From assembly GCA_958418815.1 (NCBI GenBank), contig CATZGB010000006.1, positions 1 through 64,000 of the forward strand: 64,000 nt of DNA, in the 5' to 3' direction. This DNA is from an uncultured Bacteroidales bacterium (GTDB lineage Bacteria > Bacteroidota > Bacteroidia > Bacteroidales > Muribaculaceae). Each line of letters starts with the position of its first letter. The first letter of the stretch is position 1. Positions 53,067-59,991 of the stretch are shown here, one piece after another. A program made the position numbers and the translations under genes. The notes beneath the pieces were generated by a model. That model saw only the letters and a program-made list of their open reading frames with translations. It ran no database searches and was not told where the DNA came from.

Positions 53067-53710
53067 ATCTTCCAGCCCTCCCCGCTGTATGCGCTTTCCC
53101 AGAACATCCATTCCATACGGGTGCAGGTGACATATATGTCGGTCATGGCCTTCCTGACATCGGGGGATGCCTTTCCGGCCAGCCGGTCGCATATCTCGAT
53201 GGCGCGGGAGTTGGATTTGTCAAACCAGGGGTTATCGTAGGTGTCTATCCATTTCCGGTAAGGGGTGTTGTCTGCGGCATTGGCTTTTATATGCTTTCCA
53301 ACCTCGTGGTAGACCCAGAAGCAGGGGAGGATGGCGGCGGCGGCCACCTCGACCGGTGCGGTGGCCTGTGCCGACAGTATCGAGCAGTAGAGCAGACATG
53401 CCGGGCTTTTCTCCACCAGGCTCATGTCAGTGTCGGCCAGATAGGATTTGTGCATCTCCTCCTCTACCGCCACACCATCCTTGGCGAAGTCGAGAAACGA
53501 GGCCACCTGGTCGATCTCAGGCAGGCGAGAGGCGATGTTGGCCAGCACACGCGAGTAATTCTCTATGTAGAGCGCGTCTTGCTGGAGATAGCGGTTGAAG
53601 ACTTCGCGCGGCAGGGTGCCGGCGATGAGCTCCTTTATGAAAGGCAACTGGAGTATCTGGTTGTAGAGGGGGAGGGCGGCCTGCCACGCCTCTTGGCTCC
53701 ATTTTGTCAT
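53063..53710 (-). CDS. tenA: TenA aminopyrimidine aminohydrolase
   Basis: TenA salvages pyrimidine from degraded thiamin by hydrolysing aminomethyl-aminopyrimidine to HMP. The 215-residue all-helical protein (ATG 53710; a TTG at 53740 is less likely) has a PFIKELIAGTLPREVFNRYL start and LQQDALYIENYSRVLA. The active-site cysteine lies in ILPCFWVYHEVGKHI, and a C-terminal RMEWMFWESAYSGEGW carries the conserved glutamate. It lies between thiF and thiD, which phosphorylates its product. Confidence 0.93.
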   Translation of the reverse strand: MTKWSQEAWQAALPLYNQILQLPFIKELIAGTLPREVFNRYLQQDALYIENYSRVLANIASRLPEIDQVASFLDFAKDGVAVEEEMHKSYLADTDMSLVEKSPACLLYCSILSAQATAPVEVAAAAILPCFWVYHEVGKHIKANAADNTPYRKWIDTYDNPWFDKSNSRAIEICDRLAGKASPDVRKAMTDIYVTCTRMEWMFWESAYSGEGWKI

Positions 53711-53729
53711 GACAGATATTGTTAGGTGG

Positions 53730-54446
53730 TTAGAATTCAATGATTGATGTGGAGAGAGTGAGCAGGTCTATCGAGAACAGCCTGCCGTCGAGCGTGTCGC
53801 CGAAGCCGGCGAGGAGTTTGAGGGCCTCGGATGCCTCGATGGCACCGATTACCCCCGGCACAGCCCCTATCACCCCGGCGGTCTTGCGGGGGAGCGCACA
53901 CAGCGCGTCGCGGTCGGGATACAGGTCGGCGTAGCGTCGGCCATTCAAATGGTTCATCACCGCCACCTGGCCCCGGAACTCGCCGATGGAGCCGTAGACC
54001 CAAGGTTTTCCGAGCCTGTGGCATATGTCGTCGATGAGATAACGGGTGGAGAAATTGTCGGTGCAGTCGACAAGCAGGTCATAACCCGATGCAAGCGTCT
54101 CGCCGTTTTCCTCTGTCAGACCATCAGGATGTAGGTCAAATCGGGTGGATGACGACTGCGCGCCGAGCCTGCGGGCGGCTTCCTCGACTTTCGGCATCCC
54201 TATCTGCTGCTCGGTGTAGAGCACCTGCCGCTGCAGGTTGGATAGCGACACCCGGTCGGGGTCACACAGACCTATGTGGCCCACCCCGGCCCCTGTGAGG
54301 TAGGTGGCCACAGCCGCCCCAAGTCCTCCAAGACCTATTATCAGCACTGATGAGGAGAGCAACCTGTGTTGCCCCTCCTCACCGATTTCGGCCAGCATCG
54401 TCTGGCGGGAATAGCGTCGGAGGTCGATATGTCGGTTAGTGTCCAT
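53730..54446 (-). CDS. thiF: ThiF-family sulfur carrier adenylyltransferase
   Basis: ThiF adenylates the ThiS C-terminal glycine to start sulfur transfer. From ATG 54446 the 238-residue E1-like protein has RYSRQTMLAEIGEEGQ, the ATP loop LIIGLGGLGAAVATYL, SLSNLQRQVLYTEQQIG and LVDCTDNFSTRYLIDD. The zinc-binding cysteines are absent: the CxxC expected near residue 170 reads DALCALPRK, and the protein ends before the usual C-terminal CxxC. The Cys preceding AGVxGxxPG is also missing (RKTAGVIGAVPG). It is a short ThiF variant, or possibly a MoeB/HesA relative recruited to thi. Context supports ThiF. Confidence 0.88.
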   Translation of the reverse strand: MDTNRHIDLRRYSRQTMLAEIGEEGQHRLLSSSVLIIGLGGLGAAVATYLTGAGVGHIGLCDPDRVSLSNLQRQVLYTEQQIGMPKVEEAARRLGAQSSSTRFDLHPDGLTEENGETLASGYDLLVDCTDNFSTRYLIDDICHRLGKPWVYGSIGEFRGQVAVMNHLNGRRYADLYPDRDALCALPRKTAGVIGAVPGVIGAIEASEALKLLAGFGDTLDGRLFSIDLLTLSTSIIEF

Positions 54447-54451
54447 GGCAT

Positions 54452-55561
54452 TCAGTCGAAAATCTTGTCCCAGTCTTTCCACACCGCCTCATAGCCGAGG
54501 CCGCGTATGGCTCGGGCCACTTCGTCGGGGGTACGTTCGTCACTGACCGCAAACTGCTCCAGGGCCTGCGGATAGGTGTGGTAGCCACCCGGGTCGGTCT
54601 TGCTGCCGGCGCTCATGGATGTGACCCCGAGCGACATCATGTTGTCGCGCAGCGAGGGAGACTCCCTGGTTGAGTATGAGATGTCGACATCGTTGTCGAA
54701 TATCCGGAAGGCGAATGTCAGCTGCGCCAGTTCGCGGTCAGACATCACCACATTGGGCTGGAAACCGCTTTCCGACGGACGCATGCGCGGGAAATTGACG
54801 CTGAACCTTGTCTGCCAGTAACGCTTGCGCAGGTATTTCAGGTGGCGGGCCATCATCGTCACGTCTGTGCGCCAGTCTTCAAGGCCGATAAGCACACCCA
54901 TGCCTATTTTATGCACTCCAGCCTGACCCATGCGGTCGTATCCGTCGAGCCTCCATTCAAAATTGGATTTCATGCCCGCCGGGTGATACACCTTGTAGCG
55001 GTCGCGGTGGTATGTCTCCTGAAAACATACCACCCCGTTCAGCCCCGAGCGGGTCAGGCGCAGGTAATCCTCAGAGGGCAGCGGCATCACCTCGATGGTG
55101 AGGTTGCTGAAGTAGGGGCGGCATACACGCAGCGCCTCCTCCAGATAGTCTGTGCCGGCCAGCTTCGGGTGTTCCCCGGTGACAATCAGCAGGTTCTCAA
55201 ACGGGCCCAGACGGCGTATCGCCTTGCATTCATCCTCAATCTGCTCCGGGGTGAGAACCACGCGCGGAAACTGGTTGTGGCGGTTGAAACCGCAGTAGAC
55301 ACACGAGTTGGTACAGGCGTTTGTGATATACAGGGGGATGTAAAGCGATATGGTCTTGCCAAACCGTTTCAAAGTCAGTTCGCGGCTCATGTGGGCCATG
55401 GTCTCCAGGTATGGGGCGGCCGCCGGGGAAATCAACGCCATGAAGTCATCGATTCCCGGGTGTTTCCTCGACAACGCGGTCTCCACATCGGTGGCTGTCT
55501 TCGACATTATCGCCGCCGTCGTCTCCTCCCAGTCGTGATTTTTCAGTTCTTCTGAAAACAT
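54452..55561 (-). CDS. thiH: 2-iminoacetate synthase (radical SAM)
   Basis: ThiH cleaves tyrosine to dehydroglycine for the thiazole ring. The 369-residue radical SAM protein carries the cluster motif CTNSCVYCGFN (Cx3Cx2C) near residue 84-91. Also visible are LLIVTGEHPKLAGTDY, VCFQETYHRDRYKVYHPAG and the C-terminal SMSAGSKTDPGGY. It lies 14 bp after thiG with no thiC between, contrary to the arrangement thiG-thiC-thiH that I recall from Bacteroides. Confidence 0.95.
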   Translation of the reverse strand: MFSEELKNHDWEETTAAIMSKTATDVETALSRKHPGIDDFMALISPAAAPYLETMAHMSRELTLKRFGKTISLYIPLYITNACTNSCVYCGFNRHNQFPRVVLTPEQIEDECKAIRRLGPFENLLIVTGEHPKLAGTDYLEEALRVCRPYFSNLTIEVMPLPSEDYLRLTRSGLNGVVCFQETYHRDRYKVYHPAGMKSNFEWRLDGYDRMGQAGVHKIGMGVLIGLEDWRTDVTMMARHLKYLRKRYWQTRFSVNFPRMRPSESGFQPNVVMSDRELAQLTFAFRIFDNDVDISYSTRESPSLRDNMMSLGVTSMSAGSKTDPGGYHTYPQALEQFAVSDERTPDEVARAIRGLGYEAVWKDWDKIFD

Positions 55562-55575
55562 GTCTTGATGATTTT

Positions 55576-56343
55576 TCAGTCAAGGAAAGATGTAAGCGGA
55601 CTGCTCGCGACAGCCATGCGGCTTCTGGCTCCCAGTCCGGCCTCGAATGCCTCGCGACCAGCCTCCACGGCCTTGCCGAACGCGCGGGCCATTGCCACAG
55701 GGTCTCCGGCGACCGCAATGGCGGTGTTGACCAGCACCGCGTCGGCCCCCATCTCCATGGCCTCGGCCGCATGGGATGGCGCGCCAAGGCCCGCGTCGAC
55801 AACCACCGGAACCCGGCTCTCCTCGATGATGATTTCAATCAGGTCGCGTGTGACGATCCCCTTGTTTGTGCCGATGGGTGCGCCCAATGGCATGACTGCG
55901 GCTGTCCCCGCCTCCTCAAGCAGTTTGCAGAGGACCGGGTCTGCCTGGATGTAGGGAAGCACCACGAACCCCAGCCTGGCCAGCTCCTCGGTGGCTTTCA
56001 GAGTCTCCACCGGGTCGGGGAGCAGGTATTTCGGGTCGGGATGTATCTCCAGCTTGATGAAATCTGTCTCAAACGCCTCGCGGGCGAGCTGGGCGGCGAG
56101 GACAGCCTCCTTGGCGTTGCGCACCCCCGACGTGTTGGGCAGCAGGCAGATATGGTCGGCCTTGATGTGGGCCATCAGGTCGTCGGCCGGATTTGACATG
56201 TCGACCCTTTTGAGGGCCACAGTGACCATCTCCGTGCCTGACGCGATGATGGCCTCCTGCATGATTTTGTTTGACTGGAACTTTCCGGTTCCGACGAAGA
56301 GGCGCGATGAGAACTCGCGGCCTCCGATAATCAGTGGTTTCAT
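55576..56343 (-). CDS. thiG: Thiazole synthase
   Basis: ThiG condenses deoxyxylulose phosphate, dehydroglycine and ThiS thiocarboxylate into the thiazole phosphate. From ATG 56343 (MKPLIIGGREFSSRLFVGTG) the 255-residue TIM-barrel protein has the Schiff-base lysine in TDFIKLEIHPDPKYLLPD and phosphate loops GAPIGTNKGI and LVNTAIAVAGDPVAMA. Its start overlaps the thiE stop by 4 bp. Confidence 0.96.
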   Translation of the reverse strand: MKPLIIGGREFSSRLFVGTGKFQSNKIMQEAIIASGTEMVTVALKRVDMSNPADDLMAHIKADHICLLPNTSGVRNAKEAVLAAQLAREAFETDFIKLEIHPDPKYLLPDPVETLKATEELARLGFVVLPYIQADPVLCKLLEEAGTAAVMPLGAPIGTNKGIVTRDLIEIIIEESRVPVVVDAGLGAPSHAAEAMEMGADAVLVNTAIAVAGDPVAMARAFGKAVEAGREAFEAGLGARSRMAVASSPLTSFLD

Positions 56344-57023
56344 ATATGTGGGGTTGTAGGGTTCTCCAATCTCTTTATCCAAGCCGAGGTCTCCGATTGC
56401 GGCGATACGGCGTTTAATATAGCTCCGCTGACAGCGACACCCGCCACGCCGGTCGCGAGTATGGGGGATATGTCGCCGAGGGTGATTCCCCCGATTGCCA
56501 CCACCGGGAGGGTGATTCCCTCACGGCGGCATCCGGCCAGAATCGTGCGGTAGCCCTCAAGCCCAAGCAAAGGGCTGAGTTTTTTCTTCGTAGTCGTGAA
56601 GCGGAAAGGCCCCAGACCTATATAGTCAGCCCCGCGACTCGCCGCGAGCCTTATGTCGTCGAGACAGTTGGCTGTCGAGCCGATTATCTTGTCAGGGCCG
56701 AGGATTTTACGGGCTTCATCAGGCGACATGTCGTTTTTGCCCAGATGTACGCCGTCGGCGCCCGTCTCGGCTACAAGTTCGGCATGGTCGTCAAGTATGA
56801 AAGTCGCGTGGCCGTGGAGGTCGGCGAGACGACGTAGTGCGCGGCCCGTCTCGACAATCATCTCAGGCGCGGCCCCTTTCATCCGGAGCTGCACCCATCG
56901 GCATCCGCCGCGCAGCGCGGCTTCAGCCCCTTCAAGGTGTTCCTGCGCCGAGTCGCCGTTTGTGATCAACTGGAGCCTGAATCCGCTGAGAGAGAGTCTG
57001 TCAGGTGTGATTATGCTGTTCAT
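56340..57023 (-). CDS. thiE: Thiamine phosphate synthase
   Basis: ThiE joins HMP-PP and thiazole phosphate. The 227-residue TIM-barrel protein has WVQLRMKGAAPEMIVE, ATFILDDHAELVAETGADGV, VHLGKNDMSP, DYIGLGPFRFTTTKK and VVAIGGITLGDISPIL, all typical of active ThiE. A second, divergent ThiE/TenI-like gene precedes it, overlapping by 4 bp. Confidence 0.95.
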   Translation of the reverse strand: MNSIITPDRLSLSGFRLQLITNGDSAQEHLEGAEAALRGGCRWVQLRMKGAAPEMIVETGRALRRLADLHGHATFILDDHAELVAETGADGVHLGKNDMSPDEARKILGPDKIIGSTANCLDDIRLAASRGADYIGLGPFRFTTTKKKLSPLLGLEGYRTILAGCRREGITLPVVAIGGITLGDISPILATGVAGVAVSGAILNAVSPQSETSAWIKRLENPTTPHI

Positions 57024-57610
57024 TTGAATTTTTTTAGCCTGTTTATGAAATCATCAATCGACCGAGCTTCCCAGGCCGCCCCGAGAATCGCCGCCCCATT
57101 GAACCCGAGCCGCGCCACCTCCGGCAGCCTTTCCGGAGTGATTCCCGAGAGGGGGATTACCCTGTCGGTCAGCAGCCCATCTAAGGAGAGGGTATGGCAT
57201 TTCGTTTCGCCGATTGCCCCTTTGTGGCCCCGCTTGGAGACACTGTCAAACAGCGGGCTAAGGAAACAATAATCGGCATTGTCGAGAAGCAACGCCTTCT
57301 TCACCTCCTCGACCGAATGACACGACCGGCTGACGAATCCCGGGAAACCATCAACGGGCGGTAAGGGATTGCGGCTGTTGAGATGGATACCTCCCAGGCC
57401 GTATTCAGCGGCGAGATGATGATGGTCGTGGATGGAGATGGCGGGGTAAAGCCGCTCAGGAATCCGCTCTATCAGAAGGCGCGTCTCCTCCTGGGTCATC
57501 GCAGGCTTGCGCAGGTGGAGACGGTCGACCACGCCGCTGTCGAGCATCCGGCATATCGATGCGGTCTCCCCCTCGACGGCGGCGGGGGATGTGATGATGA
57601 TGATTCTCAT
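57020..57610 (-). CDS. TenI/ThiE-like thiazole tautomerase candidate
   Basis: The 196-residue ThiE-fold paralogue starts at ATG 57610 (MRIIIITSPAAVEGE). The ThiE QLRxK motif is changed to LHLRKPA, and IHDHHHLAAEYGLGGIHLNS replaces the usual DD-containing pyrophosphate region. The VIPLSGITPERLPE loop is kept. Loss of the Mg-pyrophosphate aspartates suggests that it is not a synthase; TenI-type thiazole tautomerase activity is the best guess. It lies between thiS and thiE, which fits acting on the thiazole. Confidence 0.82.
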   Translation of the reverse strand: MRIIIITSPAAVEGETASICRMLDSGVVDRLHLRKPAMTQEETRLLIERIPERLYPAISIHDHHHLAAEYGLGGIHLNSRNPLPPVDGFPGFVSRSCHSVEEVKKALLLDNADYCFLSPLFDSVSKRGHKGAIGETKCHTLSLDGLLTDRVIPLSGITPERLPEVARLGFNGAAILGAAWEARSIDDFINRLKKFK

Positions 57611-57627
57611 TTATGTATATGGAGCAT

Positions 57628-57828
57628 TCAACCGCCGCAGACAGCGCTTATGACAGTTATCTCCATTCCGTCGGAAAGGGGAGTGGCGGCCCAGTCGGCA
57701 CGTCTCACGACCTTGCCGTCTATCGCCACGGCTATTCCGGGGCCTGTCACCCCACGTTCTGTCAGCAGTTGGGCGAGCGTGACAGGGCCGCTCACGGTCA
57801 TCTCCTCCTTGTTGATTGAAATCTTCAT
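57628..57828 (-). CDS. thiS: Sulfur carrier protein ThiS
   Basis: ThiS carries sulfur as a C-terminal thiocarboxylate to ThiG. The 66-residue ubiquitin-like protein (ATG 57828, MKISINKEEMTVSGP) ends MEITVISAVCGG with the required Gly-Gly. It is first in the thi operon, 17 bp before the TenI-like gene. An in-frame start further upstream lies close to the riboswitch and is unlikely. Confidence 0.95.
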   Translation of the reverse strand: MKISINKEEMTVSGPVTLAQLLTERGVTGPGIAVAIDGKVVRRADWAATPLSDGMEITVISAVCGG

Positions 57829-57954
57829 GCAGGTATATGAAATTAAAGTCAAAACTGTCGGGGATGACGGCCTTGACGGGAAAATCAATCAGCATGCAAA
57901 CTATCGGAATAGATATCCGGCGAGCCGAGAAACCGGCAAGCGGTGAAATCAGAG
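57829..57954 (-). other. thiS leader, expression platform
   Basis: This holds the riboswitch expression platform. A short inverted repeat (CCGG spaced by about 12 nt) is the only hairpin noted, and no gene is seen. Confidence 0.4.
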
Positions 57955-58033
57955 ACAAGTCCTTCCGGCGGTACTGGCCGCGTCAAGTTCACAGGGTATA
58001 ATCTCAGCCGTCAACAGTGGCACCCCTCTTGTG
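57955..58033 (-). promoter_or_regulatory. TPP riboswitch (THI box)
   Basis: On the minus strand the leader reads AGGGGTGCC, then GGCTGAGATTATACCC, GTGAACTTGAC and GTACCGCCGGAAGGA, in the order and spacing of the THI element. Outer P1 pairs ACAAG (58029-58033) with CTTGT (57955-57959). It lies 126 nt upstream of thiS. I see no clear intrinsic terminator in that interval, so control of translation initiation is possible. Confidence 0.93.
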
Positions 58034-58086
58034 TCCGGGCAACTTCCGCAGCAAGCCTTCGTGGCCTCAGGGTGCGTTGTCCGTTG

Positions 58087-58118
58087 CAAATTTAACAAAC
58101 CTTTCGCAAACCGCCAAA
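58087..58118 (-). promoter_or_regulatory. thi operon promoter
   Basis: On the minus strand TTTG (58115-58118) and TAAATTTG (58087-58094) are 20 bp apart, about 50 bp ahead of the riboswitch. Confidence 0.7.
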
Positions 58119-58202
58119 TAAATCTGATTTCGGAATAAATGTAACGTGTCGCGAAATTTGCGCAAAAAAATAGTGGTTGTAACTAAGATGTAACTGTAAA
58201 TG

Positions 58203-58234
58203 TTTGCAAATTGAATTTAAAATATCTAACTTTG
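58203..58234 (+). promoter_or_regulatory. Promoter of the small lipoprotein genes
   Basis: TTTG (58203-58206) and TAACTTTG (58227-58234) are 20 bp apart, 54 bp before ATG 58288. Confidence 0.75.
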
Positions 58235-58287
58235 CGATGTGTGCTTGCAATCACTGCATCAGTAATACAAACCAAAACCAAATCAAA

Positions 58288-58404
58288 ATGAGACGGACAA
58301 CAATCAGTAACCTCCGCCAATTCATGTTGGCCTTGTTGCTCCCGGCTGTGGCTATTGCTGCCGGGCTGCAGTCTTGCAATGATGAAGGTCCCGAGCTGGT
58401 TTAA
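58288..58404 (+). CDS. Very short lipoprotein peptide
   Basis: A 38-codon frame starting at ATG 58288 directly follows a good promoter and encodes MRRTTISNLRQFMLAL, then a hydrophobic stretch and a lipobox LQSC (Cys30) with NDEGPELV as the whole mature part. Either it is a genuine small lipopeptide or the 5' remnant of a truncated lipoprotein gene. It is followed after 47 bp by another lipoprotein gene. Confidence 0.55.
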   Translation: MRRTTISNLRQFMLALLLPAVAIAAGLQSCNDEGPELV

Positions 58405-58451
58405 CCAAGCGGTCATATCATTTAAAAACGAAACAATTTACAATTTTCAAT

Positions 58452-58994
58452 ATGTTAAAATTAATTAAACATTATCTGCTGGGCTGTCTGATTGTGCTGG
58501 GAGTCGCCGGTGGACTTGCCAGTTGTGATTCTGACCCCTTGATCGGTCATAGAGAATTTGATCCAGACAATTACCCATGCTATTTTATCAATTCGTGGCC
58601 GGGTGAAGGTTTCTCTTATGAAGGGGGATCGCGAGAACTCACGGCTTATGGACTTAAAGAAGAGGACGGCATAGCGGTCGTCTATATCTCGCCACGTGAT
58701 ATAATAAACTGGGAGGACATATTCAATTTCATGGGGGAAAATCCCGTGTTTGATGTGGGGGAGTATTGTCGTGAGCTGGGTTATGATTCTTATCCCAATA
58801 CACCTGACTTCTTTGTCCGCTATAAGTGGATGGAAATCAATACAGTCAAAACACTTGGAGAGCGTGACGGAGTTGTCACGGTGAAAGTGGACGCCAATCC
58901 ATATAAAGAAAGTCGGACTTTATGGATATTATTTCGGAATCAGAAGTCTGATGTGCTCGAAGTGCACCAGGATGGTAATCCTAAAGGTATTTGA
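58452..58994 (+). CDS. Lipoprotein with BACON-like C-terminus
   Basis: This 180-residue lipoprotein has a signal peptide ending LASC (Cys25) followed by DSD. Its C-terminal half resembles a BACON/Ig-like domain (VVTVKVDANPYKESRTLWI and DVLEVHQDG). Its codon use and AT content differ somewhat from the flanking housekeeping genes. I cannot assign a function. Co-transcription with the 38-codon gene is likely. Confidence 0.7.
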   Translation: MLKLIKHYLLGCLIVLGVAGGLASCDSDPLIGHREFDPDNYPCYFINSWPGEGFSYEGGSRELTAYGLKEEDGIAVVYISPRDIINWEDIFNFMGENPVFDVGEYCRELGYDSYPNTPDFFVRYKWMEINTVKTLGERDGVVTVKVDANPYKESRTLWILFRNQKSDVLEVHQDGNPKGI

Positions 58995-59321
58995 GCCAGT
59001 AATGACCGAAGTTGTCAGCAAGAAGAGCCATGCTTGTGTGGACGGGAGATGAAGCTCCCGTTATACGGAGTGTCGGCTCAACGGAAGAATGCGAGCTTGA
59101 GCTGGTTAAAAGTGGTCATACGCCCCCCGGTTAGGTTCGGTCTCCGGATTGACGATAGTGAGAAGTCCGCATCTTGAGATATTTGGGTGTGGATTGGCAG
59201 ATGGATAGCTGCAGGCAGTTAGCCGAGACAAATTCGGTTGTCTGCCTGTATCTATTTTGACGGAGGTTTGGTATAATGGGGTGAATGGCGTAACTTTGTG
59301 GCGGATTTTGAATGACATGCT
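58995..59321. other. Intergenic region ahead of ruvA
   Basis: No gene is supported. A 7-bp hairpin (59042-59048 with 59055-59061) may terminate the lipoprotein transcript, and an imperfect hairpin spans about 59212-59248. The ruvA promoter is at 59267-59298. Confidence 0.5.
59267..59298 (+). promoter_or_regulatory. ruvA promoter
   Basis: TTTG (59267-59270) and TAACTTTG (59291-59298) are 20 bp apart, 23 bp before the ruvA ATG. Confidence 0.75.
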
Positions 59322-59939
59322 ATGATTGAATATCTCAGCGGCAAGGTTGCCGAGCTGACCCCCACCACCGCGGTGGTGGATGTCAACGGGGTCGGCTATG
59401 AACTCAATATAACCCTCACCACTTTCTCATCCCTGGAGCAGGCTGTCGGGGGGCAGCTCGGGGAGCGTCAGGCAGCCGGACAGGCCAAGCTGTTTGTCCA
59501 TGAGGTGATACGCGAGGACGCCTGGACCCTTTATGGTTTCGCCTCGAAACGTGAACGCGAGCTGTTCCGCGAGCTTATAGGTGTCTCCGGGGTAGGAAGC
59601 GCGTCGGCGCGGATGATACTGTCGTCGATTTCCCCCGCCGAGCTTGAGCAGGTGATAACATCCGGCGACGAGCGCAGGCTGAAGGCTGTCAAGGGGATAG
59701 GCGGAAAAACCGCCCAACGCATAATTGTGGACCTCCGCGACAAAATAAAACCATCGGGGGATTCGTTATTAATTCAGCCGGGAACGCCGCAGTCAGATGT
59801 CTACGACGAGGCGTTGGCGGCCCTGGTGATGCTTGGTTTCGCAAAGCCGGCCAGCCAGAAAGTGCTTTCAAAGCTGTTCAGCCAGGAACCCACCCTGAAA
59901 GTGGAGCAGGCTATAAAGAAAGCCCTTACGATGCTTTAA
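59322..59939 (+). CDS. ruvA: Holliday junction branch migration protein RuvA
   Basis: RuvA binds Holliday junctions and loads the RuvB motor. The 205-residue protein has the N-terminal OB domain (MIEYLSGKVAELTPTTAVVD and VHEVIREDAWTLYGF). Tandem helix-hairpin-helix motifs follow (LIGVSGVGSASARMIL and LKAVKGIGGKTAQRIIVDL), then the C-terminal domain III (YDEALAALVMLGFAKPASQK). Length is normal. sprA follows after about 50 bp. Confidence 0.96.
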   Translation: MIEYLSGKVAELTPTTAVVDVNGVGYELNITLTTFSSLEQAVGGQLGERQAAGQAKLFVHEVIREDAWTLYGFASKRERELFRELIGVSGVGSASARMILSSISPAELEQVITSGDERRLKAVKGIGGKTAQRIIVDLRDKIKPSGDSLLIQPGTPQSDVYDEALAALVMLGFAKPASQKVLSKLFSQEPTLKVEQAIKKALTML

Positions 59940-59991
59940 CCTTAGGCCGGGGTGTCTCTTTCGCGCGGAGGAGGCACGCCGCTGTCAATAG

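Noticed and set aside
59106..59318. 70-codon minus-strand frame before ruvA
   Set aside because: No signal, family or promoter was seen, and it overlaps the ruvA promoter.
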